A DNA stretch of 64,000 nt from Nautilus pompilius (lineage: Eukaryota > Mollusca > Cephalopoda > Nautilida > Nautilidae). The stretch is from assembly GCA_018389105.1 (NCBI GenBank), contig JACATO010002138.1, positions 682,001-746,000 on the forward strand, in the 5' to 3' direction. Positions 10,871-21,600 of this stretch are shown one piece after another. How positions within the stretch are numbered: the stretch's first letter is position 1; every line of letters begins with the position of its first letter. Both the position numbers and the translations under genes were made by a program. The notes below the pieces were generated by a model. The model was given only the letters and a program-made list of their open reading frames with translations. It made no database searches and was not told where the DNA came from.

Positions 10871-13849
10871 CTGTCATCTGTGTACAACATAGCTCAGCTT
10901 GTTATTAGCAGGCCAGTGTATACACGTGTGCTTAAAAGTGAATTCATTTTTTTGTCAGTTTCTGAATTCAAAATGCAATTTTTAAAGAGAAACAAACTTC
11001 ATGAAACTAAAATTCTGACTGGGTTTATGCTATTCTACAAAGTTTAAATTTTTAAAAAATTAAAAACTAGTGCAATCGATGCTAGATTTTATTAATATTT
11101 TTTCATAATTTTTAAGAAAACTTAAAAATTATCCAAATCTAAACCTGTCAAGGGAAGATAGTCTACCAACTTTAGTATTAGCATTCTTTGATTAAAATCA
11201 CATTTCTAGCAGTATTTTACTTTTCAACTTAAATGTTTACAATATTACTAAAGATAACTACTTTTCTCACAAGTAAGCAGGCAGAAGTTATTTTTTATAT
11301 AGTAAATATAATCTAAACGTTAATACTAAGACTTTTTCCAGTGAACATTAATGGTTTAAGCTGTATATTAATGAACAGCTTTAACATTTTGCTTTCGTTT
11401 TTAGTGATATAAATATCAAATACCAGCAGGCTTGGTTGGTGGGGGGGGGGGAAATAGGGTGTTAGAAAATCTGGTCTTTATCCAACATATGGAGACATTA
11501 CAGTGGGATTCTTTTGTGAGGCTACATTTGGTCTGAACATTAATTTTGAAAATATTTTCTATTGTTCTGCTAGATATGGTTAGAAATGTTACTGTCATCA
11601 TCTCTTGTATAAGCTCAGAAAATGCAAGAGAAGAACTTTACACTTTGGTGAAAAATGGGAAGTAGGCTTATACTTCATTAAACTCCACATGACAAAATAA
11701 GCCATTTTTTGGTGGACATTAATGAATAAAACATTTTCAATAACAAAACAAACAATTACAAGTGATAAACTTGAGGTGCATTAAGCAATGCTCCTGCAGA
11801 CTAGATTTGGAAATGGTTTTCTAAGCAATTCCATGGGAACAGAAGACTCACCCTAGTACTTTGTTTTAACTGTTAGTAGTAATCTAGGTAACCACTAAAT
11901 TTTGTTCTCACCAAGATTCTGTTATTAACTGAAATACTGGATATCATAAATGAATGGTTTTTTTTAAAAATTATTATTATTATCGGTTTCATATTTGATG
12001 TTGTTTTGTTTTTTTTACACTTTAATGTGGTTATTTAATCTTATCAGCTTTTCTTGCAGGTTTTTGGTATTTACATCACCCTACTACTGATGGCATATAA
12101 GTAAAATACCAATGAATACTTGATGACAGCGGAGTTGCTAGAGATGAAAATTGTACCAAATAGGAGAATCAACAAGAAATACCGCATTGAAAAAAAACAT
12201 GCTCAGAACTAAGTATATATATATATATATAATATATATACACACACACTTATCATTATTTTTATTTATATAGATACTAGGCCAATCAGCAAATAAGAAA
12301 TCGTACAATTTTGATTTATAATTTATCAGAAAAATCAAAGCTTATTACTGAATAAAGATCTTTCATTTTTTTGCAAATTTGTTAAATTTGTAATTTTTAA
12401 AATTGAGAAAATGGAAGTGGGCTATAGTTAAGAAGTTCCCAGATTTTTGTTTACTATTACAGAAGGGGGTGTTTGCTTAAAACTAAAAAATACAGGGTAC
12501 AGTATACTTGACCTTGATTGGGCAGATAAAAGAAGTGGATCCAACCTTGTATTCTGTCTAAACAGAACAGAAATTCTTATTTTAAATGTGTTATTTCCTA
12601 GGCAAGTGAAAAATGGTAATGTGAATATCTGCAGAATTGCGATTTTTTTGTAAAGGAATTTTTTTTTATTTGAAATTTCTTTAAAGTGGTGGTGATAAGG
12701 GGAGATAATTTAACATCCGCTTGGAGAAAACTTTCAAAATATAGTGGGGTAGTTTAAGCGAAAAACTCCATTTCTTAGGAAAGAAGTGGTTCTTCCATTG
12801 CCTGAAGCAGTTAAGGCTTTGGGGACCAAGAAACCGCACTTATTCAGTGCATACAAAAGTATGTTGTTTCAGTTAGAGTCCCTTGTAATCTTTGATATGC
12901 GAGACATGGGTCTTTGAATTTTTGTTAATTGCTAACATTTTCTCAAATCATTCTGGTGGAACAGCAGTTTCCGACCATTACAGACCAAATTTTTAAATAA
13001 GGGCTTGAAACTGCCTGGGGGTCTTTATATAAAGGTTCTGATTAACAGACCTGCATCAGCACATCACACGTGGGCACTGATTGCTATGTGTGCACAATTA
13101 TAATAGTCAGATATAGCCAATTACTACAAGACTGGGCTGTGTGCATTAGAATAGTTGAATAATTATCATTTACTTTAATTGTAACAAAGTAGAGATAAAA
13201 TCTAAGAATACAAATGCTGCTTGGTCAAAGAATTGTACAGAATGCTTCCAAATATACCATATTTACTAAGAAATAGTTTTAAGCTCAACCAAAAGACAAA
13301 ATGTACTATCAAGAAAAAAAAATAAAACACTGGTTTCAATAATGTACTCCGATTAATAATGAAAATGGTTACAAGTACATGAATGTTGTGTTTCTGGAGA
13401 TATTTAATTAATTAAGCTAATTTAAATTTATATCATTTTCAAATGCTGAGTATCCATTACATACTAATTTTAGATGCTGGAGGATGTATGTACAAACATA
13501 TTATTATTATTATTATTATTACACTGAATTCTGTTAATGGTGTGCATGTGCAAAAGACTGACAAACTATTTTCAAGTCTGCATTTTATTTGAAAAAAAAA
13601 TCGAAAATTCCCTTCGATACGAAATAGTTTCAATACAAACCGTTAATAAGGACATTTTTTTTTAAAAATCTATGCCAACCAAGTTATCTCCCCCTTTCTC
13701 CTGTTAATGTTAAGTACAGCGACGGACAAACTAAAATTAAAAAAATATATTAACATCCGCTTTCTATACCAATAAATGCGCGAACTTACTGTGGTTAGTT
13801 AGCTACATTAAGCTTGTTTATGTTCCTACTGTAATCTCATGTAGAAAAC
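10871..13849. other. Intergenic AT-rich DNA with microsatellites
   Basis: No gene recognised. Simple repeats include an AT run joined to a CA run at 12214-12249 and a TTA run at 13500-13521. A G10 run lies at about 11441. The sequence changes abruptly to CpG-rich DNA near 13850. Confidence 0.5.
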
Positions 13850-13956
13850 AGAACGACGCAAGATGTTCTCTCGTTCAAATAGCGCCACTCCGTGTACTGG
13901 TTTCATGTATGGCTCTCGATCGTGGGCCGGGGAATGGGAACAACATCGCTGGACGT

Positions 13957-13979
13957 GGGGCGGGGGGCGGGGGCGGGGG
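13957..13979 (+). promoter_or_regulatory. G-quadruplex-forming motif
   Basis: Four G-runs of 4, 6, 5 and 5 bases are separated by single C loops. This is a near-ideal pattern for a stable parallel G-quadruplex on the plus strand. It lies at the upstream edge of the CpG-rich region and directly abuts an inverted repeat. Confidence 0.7.
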
Positions 13980-13980
13980 T

Positions 13981-14034
13981 TGTTTGTTTGTTAAAAATTA
14001 ATGATCAATTTTAAAACGAACAAACAAACAAACA
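13981..14034. repeat. Inverted repeat, TGTTTGTTTGTT / AACAAACAAACA
   Basis: The left arm TGTTTGTTTGTT starts at 13981 and the right arm AACAAACAAACA ends by 14034. Between them is an AT-rich core with the palindrome TGATCA. It could extrude as a hairpin. No transposon ends or target duplications were seen. Confidence 0.65.
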
Positions 14035-14537
14035 TTTAATGTTCTACAACACGACATCCTCGCCGGGCCGGGGGTAGGGGGGGGGCGACTTCGCCTAATT
14101 TCGATATGCTTTTGGCGCGATGGAAACTTCTCTCTCTCTCTCTCTTTGTTTCTTTTGTAAGAGTCCAAATCTGCCCATCTCGATACATCTCAGGAAAGAA
14201 CAATAACAATAACAATAACAAATGATACATCCGATATCTATTCGGCCGGGCCGTCGTTACATCCTGGGTTCTCTCTCTCCCCCATCCCCCACAGTAAAGA
14301 AAGGGAAACTGGAGTACGGCCATGGCGCAGTGGTGAGTAGTGGCGACTATATTTAATACACGTTTTGTAGTGCAGTCTGCAAACAAAATTCATAATTATT
14401 ATTTGTGAAAATAAATGGGGTGGACGGGTGAGCGAAACGTGTAAGAATGCAGAGGAAGAGTTTGGTCTCGGTCTCGTCCCGTCCCGTCCCCGACACGAGA
14501 ATTTCCGATAGTTGACGTAATGATAAATTTGAAATTC

Positions 14538-14547
14538 AACATGGCGG
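14538..14547 (+). promoter_or_regulatory. YY1-like ATGGCGG element
   Basis: CAACATGGCGGAA fits the AANATGGCGG core bound by YY1, which is often located just downstream of TATA-less start sites in animals. The ATG also opens a short ORF (MAESWLTLR, stop). A good donor AAG|GTAATC follows at 14567. Confidence 0.35.
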
Positions 14548-14785
14548 AATCATGGCTTACATTAAGGTAATCATGGAGCCGATAATGCGGTTTACGGGAG
14601 CTATCCTGTTCGCTTAGGTCGGGGTTTTTCGGTTTTTTTTCTCCTTCTTATCGTCATGCTTTGCCTGTGGACTGCTGTGGCCGCCGTGCGGGTTTCGGAT
14701 CGAGTAAGCACGCCTTGTTTCGTCGTCGTCGTCGTTGTTTTCTGTCCCCTCTTGCAGTCTCTAGAGCCCCCCCCCCTCGACTTTA

Positions 14786-14938
14786 ATGATGGAAATCAAG
14801 CCGGTGATCGGGCCGCCGCCGGGCAACAAAGGGTCCTCCACCGAAGGGCCGTGCTGCGTCCTTCCGGGCTTTCCTCCTCTGCTGAAGAACTGGGGTGGGG
14901 GGGAACGGCTCCCTCCTGTTTGTTTGCGCCGATATTAG
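14786..14938 (+). other. Unassigned 50-codon ORF in the promoter region
   Basis: An ORF starting MMEIKPVIGPPPGNK runs to a TAG at 14936-14938. The second ATG has A at -3 and G at +4, a strong start context. A pyrimidine tract and CAG at 14747-14757 could act as acceptor just upstream. A possible donor GGG|GTGGGG follows the codons for LLKNWG. It could be an upstream ORF, an alternative first coding exon, or chance in GC-rich DNA. I do not recognise the peptide. Confidence 0.3.
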
Positions 14939-15242
14939 TTTGAGGATCTCGTATTTAGGGGAAAATTATACAGCCGACCAAATAAGGGATCGGGGGGGAG
15001 GAGGGGGTGAATGACGTATTGTCGACATCTTGAATGCGGTGATCTCCTCTACCTAATCTCCCCCCCCCACCTTCAACAAAACACTTTCCCCTACTGTCTC
15101 GTTAAACAGTAAGCTGCGCAAACGCTAACCCTGCATTGCGGAATTGCTTATCTTTGAATGAGAAGAATTTCTATTGTTGTGTTGTTGTTGTTATTATTAT
15201 TATTAATGTTTTTTCTTTTTTTTTATTTGTTTGCAGGTCTAG

Positions 15243-15278
15243 ATGATGCCTTTTGGGATGCTTTTCCAAGTTTATTAA
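15243..15278 (+). promoter_or_regulatory. Upstream ORF in CLASP leader
   Basis: ATGATG opens an 11-residue ORF (MMPFGMLFQVY) that stops at TAA 15276-15278. This is 183 bases before the main start, so reinitiation is possible. It contains three ATGs. Confidence 0.45.
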
Positions 15279-15329
15279 GAAAGTAGTTTGTAGTCACTGT
15301 TTTTTTTTTTTTTTTTGTGTGTGTGTGTC

Positions 15330-15359
15330 GGGGGGGTTAGGGCAGGGCAGGGCAGGGCA
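15330..15359 (+). promoter_or_regulatory. Leader G-quadruplex motif
   Basis: A G7 run is followed by TTAGGG and then three CAGGG units. That gives at least five G-tracts with loops of two to three bases in the CLASP leader, ~100 bases before the start codon. On the transcript it could fold into an RNA quadruplex. Confidence 0.6.
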
Positions 15360-15461
15360 GTATATATCGAAAATTAAGAGGAAGGAATTTTAACAACAAC
15401 AACAACAACAACAACAAAAAAGAAAAGGACAAAAGAAAGAATTAAAAAAAAAAACAACAAC

Positions 15462-15638
15462 ATGGCATCTCTAGACGATTTCCTGCCGAATATCATAACC
15501 CAGGATACGAGAAGACGAGCGCAATGTCACACGGAACTCGTACCCTATCTCAGTGACCCCAAGGCTTCGCTTGAATGTGATGATGTTGATCAATTTATCA
15601 ATGGATTAGCCGGTTGGGTGTCTAGTAGTAACTTCAAG
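15462..15638 (+). CDS. CLASP: CLASP first coding exon
   Basis: 59 codons from ATG to AAG before GTAAGT at 15639. It encodes the first TOG1 helices, ending GWVSSSNFK. The exon ends in phase 0. Confidence 0.93.
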
Positions 15639-18600
15639 GTAAGTCGTACTCATCACGCGTTTTATGTTTGTTTTTTTTTTGGGGGGGGATTTTCTTCGAT
15701 ATTTAAGAACGGATACTAGTTCGAATGTTAAATGCCCCCCTCCCCCCACAAGAATATCAAGCAGACTGACCTAAAATGGTAGATATTCATTCTAAAAATC
15801 AACAGAACTAGCAATTTCTGCCTATGACAGCGACTACAGGCATGGAAGCAGCATTTTCTTGTGTCTTGCTGCTGCAATCGTTGCTGTTATGCTGATAACA
15901 CTATTTTGATTCATATTCATTTATTTATATTTCACTAGTTCAAAGTTTGCCTCAACAAATCGCCTTCAATTATCAAGATAATATTGTATTTGGAAATGGA
16001 AATTTGTTCTTTCGTATGCCGTCTCGTGAAATGCTATGTGATACATATCTCAGTTTTTATCATATACTGCATCTGTACTGATAATCTCTCTTTTGAATCT
16101 TTTAATAAGCTTGTACCTGTGTTTAAAACTTTGTTTCATAATAAAGGAAGTCTGTTAATTGAAAGCAGAAACAGGGAGACATTTATCACCTGAAATTGAC
16201 ACTTGTGAACATCCAATTTAGATACTTGGAATTCTAAATGCAATATGAAAGTGAGAGCTGTTTAGTTCAATATCTTAGCCATACGTACTCAACTTATTGT
16301 CAGTGATAAACTAGGAATTACAATATTTTTAGGGATGGTATCGGAGGTGGTGGTATTGATGGCATGATCATATTTGGAGAGAGTGGCTTATTTTCATTTC
16401 CCTATCTATTGTATTATCCATTGGGTCTTAATTGAAAAATATCAGTGTGTCTAGAGAACACATTTGATATATTTGCATTTGCAAGTTAAAATTAAGCTTT
16501 GCACTCCAGGATATTGCAGATGCTCTGACAAATTTGAAGTATATATGTGCATATGCGTGTACCAGAATATTCTAGGTTGTTTAGTCTTTTCAGAACAAAA
16601 TCTCGTGGCTTTGATATCTTATACTGCTCGTTAAAAGAAACTTGGGTTGCCATTATTGTATATTCCAGAAAGAAAATGAACCACCTTTTTTGTTATAAAG
16701 TTGACAGAATAGAGCAATGACTTTCTTTTTTTTTTAAAAAAAAAAACAACAATAGTTGATGTGCTGCCATTCATCATTTACAAACTAATTACCTCATCTT
16801 AGCAGACTTTATTAAGAACAATCACTGCAGAATATCTAATTTATTGAACAATTATAATTAATGCTGCATGTGAACTTAGTGTGGACCAAAACAAACAGTT
16901 AGGTTAACATAACAAACTTCTTATTAATCAAACAATACACAAAATGATAAATAGCAGAACAGTTTACAGAGATAAATCACAATAGTTTGACGCTCACACA
17001 AGATAGCAGGGTATTTCTAGAGCATTCAACAGCTCGGGCGGGGCCAGGTAAGCAGAGGGAGGAGTTGCATGCAGGAATCTTCAGCTTCAACTTGAATTAT
17101 GCTAGGACAGTCCTTGCCACTTAGTGGTCAAATGGTTTCCTGATCCTGAACTGGTCTCTTTGTAAAAGGAAGTGTTTCGGGACTCTGATGTTTCTGCTTC
17201 TAGTTACATTACTCATTACTCAGTGTTCTTTTGGCAAGGAAGTTAATATTAATTATATTAAATGACCACCAGAAAGTCCTGAGGCCCTGATAGCAAGCCA
17301 TGCATAACAATTAACATTTCTATAGAATGCTACTGCCATATTGCTAAAAAGCACACAGTAAATGTAACATAATGGTATTCTGCGGTGGTTCCCTTGTTGA
17401 AATATCAGTAAAGGTCTACTGCTACAATGACATAAGAATTATATTTAACTTCTTGATTGAATTACAATGTGAGGGCCACCTTATTTCTGTATTCATTCTT
17501 AGTACAAATGAAATTTCATAGATGACCAGTACAGTGTGGATCTGGTCTTTGGATTATGGAGTTCACAGATTTTCTTGTAGAGTGGATGAATGTGGGATGG
17601 ATTGATTTTTATTGACCTACCACTCACTAAATCCCGACAAATTTCTCATTAATTGTACATATATATATTTTTATATGTTATTGGCCAAATTTCTTTTACC
17701 TAAATTTATGGTGTATCTACATGTAGGGGGACAAACAGATTTTAAATTGTTGCTAACAATTAATATACTTGATTAGCAAAAATATTTAAATAAATTTGTG
17801 AGTAGATATATGAAACAGATAAAATAAAATGAACAGTATTAATTTTTAAAATCATTTTATTGCTTAATTCTTCTTATTTTTAGAAAAGGTATTTATTTAC
17901 CAGAGCAAAAATTATATTTCTATTGATTTTTTTGGCAAATAAGCGCATAATTCTACAATCTAACAAGTTGTTGATGCCAACAAACATGCTTAGTGGGTGT
18001 TATCAGCTTCTTTATTATTATTTTTTTGATTTTCTTCATTGATTGGTTTCAAAGCTGTCTTAGTCACCACCTTTACTTTGGATTGGGCGCTGTCCTTTGG
18101 AGTCTCTTTATCATGTTATTGAGTGGTGTTCTCTATTTTTTTGTATTATTTAACATACATTTTAGGGGTGATGAGTAAGATGGTGATGGGTTAACCATTT
18201 TCTAGAGGTTAGGTGTTGTTTTGAAAGCAAGTAGTGGAGTATTTGATTCACCTGATGGTTTAAGGAAGAAATGGCCTTTTCCTATTCTTTGATTTTCTTT
18301 TTTAGGATATTTGTTTTTGGTGTGTGTGGGGGGGTATTAGTTTTATTAAGCATCTTTTGAATCTGTTGTTGAGATTATAATGATCAGGATTTATGGCATG
18401 TTTTGTGCTTTGGTTGGTTGGGGAATGTCTTTTTGAGGGTTCTGTTGGCTTTGAAAGATCGCCAGACTAGGTTGGGGGTTAGTTTGTTAATTTCACGTAT
18501 TTGCGGGCATGTATAAGTGTTAGGTTTAAGGACATTTTTGACATTAGTTTCTTTATTTGCACTAATTTTATATGGTGAAATGAATTGGTGCAAAGATAAC

Positions 18601-21600
18601 TTTTTTTTGGTGTTGTGCGGTGTTTAGGGGTGTGTTTGTGAAGTTGTAGCTGGATCGGTTCCACGACCAGCCGTCTCAGCTGTTTACAAGTGAGGTCTTA
18701 TTTTGGCCTATGTTTTGTTTAGGATGTACCTCAACCTAGCGAGAGCAGCGGGCTACCCAACTCCTTCGTATTGCACGCAGGAGGAGTAGGTTTATCCTGG
18801 CTGGACTCTCTAGAACAGAGTTTTCTCTCTGTATGTCCTTGTTCTGTAAGGGAAGTTTGGGCCACTGTTTATTTTTCAAGTTTCCAAAGTGGAAGGATGG
18901 GGAGAGTTCTATTTTTATTTTGCAGGACGATGGATGGAGACATGTTCTCCCTCCGTTTTGATCTTTTATTAAGTCCTCCCTCGTGGGGGAATCAGAGATT
19001 CCCTTTAGACCTTAAGGCAGAACAGAAAAGTCTTTATGACTTTTTGTTTTCCTTTTTCCAGCGTAGGGGGACCGGAGGTTCCCTGGCAGGTGGTTACGCC
19101 GGGAAGTAGCACATCTGCTGTGGTGTTGGTCATCACAGCATTTGTTGCCCCATTCCACACCACATTAGTTGGGTCTGTGTTGTTCTTCTTTTATGTGGAC
19201 TTGTGATGTGTTTTATTAAATGAAGAAAAACTCATGGTTAGTCCATGTGAGCATTATAGGGGTGGATTGCTTTATAAATAAATAGAGGCTCACACTGAAG
19301 AAGGGGAGGGGGGTGGGAATTTAGTTTGATAATTTTTTTCACAAGTAAGTTTTTAGTTTTAAAGTGATCAAAAATAACTTAGCCAGAAACTAGAGATTTT
19401 CCTCTTTGTGGACTGGTCAAAATATTGAATGGAAACTTAGCCAACCAAAAGGTTGTTGTCGTCATCGTCGTAGGCTCAAGACCGGCTAGGATCACTTGTA
19501 CAATTCAGAGGTAAAAATATCAACTGCAAGCACGTAACAGGACCGTCAGATTTACTTTTTATCCGCTAATAAGTGTCCAAACTAAACCTTTCGGGAATGT
19601 CAGTTTACCTCTTATCCTTATACGAACTGCTTAGTGTTATGGAGGCTGGCTTTATCGATCTGTTTTTCAAAACAGTTTAAAGATTCTGTCATAAATAAAT
19701 TTTGAAGAACTATCCATAATAATTGTTTTTGTTTTCAATAGTGTGTAAGGATCACCTATTTTATTCTGTTTAGCTGGGGATTAGTTTTTTTCCCCTCTCG
19801 TCTTTTTGTATACATCAATGTCCAAGTGCTTCGGTTATCTGCTGAAAGAGAGTATCCTGTGCCACGGAGGGAAGGCCCAGTACTTTTACCCCTGCCAGAA
19901 CTTTTCTTTACTAGATGTGGGTGGAAACTCCCATGACCAGCTGGTGGAAAAGAGCGAGATGAAACCATGCCAGGTAGTCCAATAATCTAACCACTGGCTG
20001 ACATTTAGTAGGTTTGTAGAAAACTATTGCCTGTATATATAAGGACCATTAAAGAGACTCTCTGACCTGTTCGTTGAGTTTTTATTGGTGTAGATCCCAT
20101 TCTTTTGAGAGGCTGGGGTAAGATTATCTGATTGCACGAGAAAGAGAGTAAAAAAGGAATGTGTTTACCTTCCATGATGGATATAACCATTCTGTTTTTA
20201 GTGATCACTTAGCAAATAGCTTAGTTGTCCTTTAGAAGATGTATTTGTCCATGCAGTGTTGTTGTTAGCTTCTCTTACTCATCAATGTTTATATTACACC
20301 CAGGACTCCAGGTTACATGTGCATATCACCTGCTTGTTGCCATTCTGATGTGATTTGAAGACCCTTAAATGGGTTGACAGTTGAGCATTATTTTAGTGCC
20401 CCCTTCTTTTTTTTTTTTAGCTATCTGCGAAATCTGTGTCATGGAAAACTTAAAAGCCTAAATAAAGGTTCAGAATTTAATGTTCTTATCTAATGACTGT
20501 AGTACCTTTTTAAAAAATAAAGAAAATGATGATATCCCCATTATTCTCTTTACCCAAATGAGCATTATGTACTCAAAGCTCGTTTTGACTTTATGATGAT
20601 GTTGTTATAATATATAACAATGGCTAACCATAATGCAGGAAGGAGGGATATGGCTTTCATTTAATTGTAGTTATGTATCTTAAACTTTGTTAGAATCTGT
20701 TTCATGATTTACTTTTTAACAATTCTTTTCATTTTTGCCAAATTATCTATTTTGACTGATTTTGATACTATTTAGCTGGAGTTTTGAAATTTTATTGAGT
20801 TATTATATTATTAAACATGTTGGCAAAGCAATTTGAGCAGTTTTAAATTCTTTTTTCCGTTAGTTTAACACTCTTTAATATAAGACACTGCTGTATTTCT
20901 ATTGCTATAAATAAGAAAGGATTATATTTCTATTGTTTGTATTTTTCAGTAGTAGAGGTCAGAATTTCCAGCATGTCCCAATAACCCCCTCCCCCCCCAG
21001 TTTTTCTGTTGAGCCTTTGTCATGGTGAAATAAAGGGAAAGTTGGTGCCCATTGAACTTTCCACACTGCTTGGCTATCCCTAGTCCTTCAAGGATGATGT
21101 AGTTATGTAAGCAGTATTTACTGTTAGGTTGTCATTCCTACCAGGCTCTTTTGTAATCTGATTCTGTGACCCATAATAGCCCTTAGAAGGCATGTCTACA
21201 TGCTATTTTGAACATTTCCTTGTTATGTAAAGCTTTAGCTGGGAAACATAGCTTGCAGATGGATTTGTACATTTGCTTTAGTTCATGAAATTTTGTTTTT
21301 ATCTAAACTATGACTAACTTTGGGGGCGATAAATAACAAATGTGCAACAAGTCAGGTTCAACAAGCTATTATTAGTTGCACTAAAATGGTATGGAGATGT
21401 TTGCTGAAGAACTGTTTTACTCTTTGACGGAAGACTTATTGTTCTCTGCACAAACCTTGAGTTTGTTAAATAGTGTGGGTGGATGATAGGTAAAAGAACA
21501 CTTTTAAATTACTGTATGGAAGCCTGAGAGGTTAAATAGGAAGATCCTTTTCTAGATGCATGCTTCACTGTTTATGGAGATTTTGCCAATTTAGATGCCA

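Larger units (their letters stand above)
13850..14940 (+). promoter_or_regulatory. CLASP: CpG-rich promoter region of CLASP
   Basis: CpG dinucleotides and G/C runs are dense here, while the flanking DNA is AT-rich and CpG-poor. The region ends ~300 bases before the CLASP leader exon. It contains a G-quadruplex motif, an inverted repeat, a CT microsatellite (about 14131-14145), repeated CGTCC motifs near 14478 and a YY1-like ATGGCGG. No TATA box was seen. Several GT donors could end a non-coding first exon, such as AAG|GTAATC at 14567 and CGA|GTAAGC at 14704. The exact transcription start cannot be set from sequence alone. Confidence 0.7.
15238..15461 (+). other. CLASP: CLASP leader (5' UTR) part of first coding exon
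   Basis: A T-rich tract and TTTGCAG end at 15237, so this exon seems to be spliced to an upstream non-coding exon. The leader holds an 11-codon upstream ORF, a T16 run, a GT run, a G-rich quadruplex-type run, and AAC and A repeats up to the ATG at 15462. If the acceptor is not used, the leader would simply be continuous with the promoter region. Confidence 0.6.

Noticed and set aside
14036-14386. 116-codon minus-strand ORF in the CpG-rich region
   Set aside because: Includes simple-repeat-derived LLLLLLL and RERERE stretches. Explained by microsatellites.
14656-14943. 95-codon plus-strand ORF starting MLCLWTAVAAV
   Set aside because: Runs through a VVVV repeat and a likely donor (CGA|GTAAGC at 14704). 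The downstream part reads the MMEIKPV ORF in another frame.
17993-18178. Hydrophobic ORF as a mitochondrial gene insert
   Set aside because: No conserved mitochondrial protein motif in either genetic code. T-rich DNA gives hydrophobic peptides by chance.
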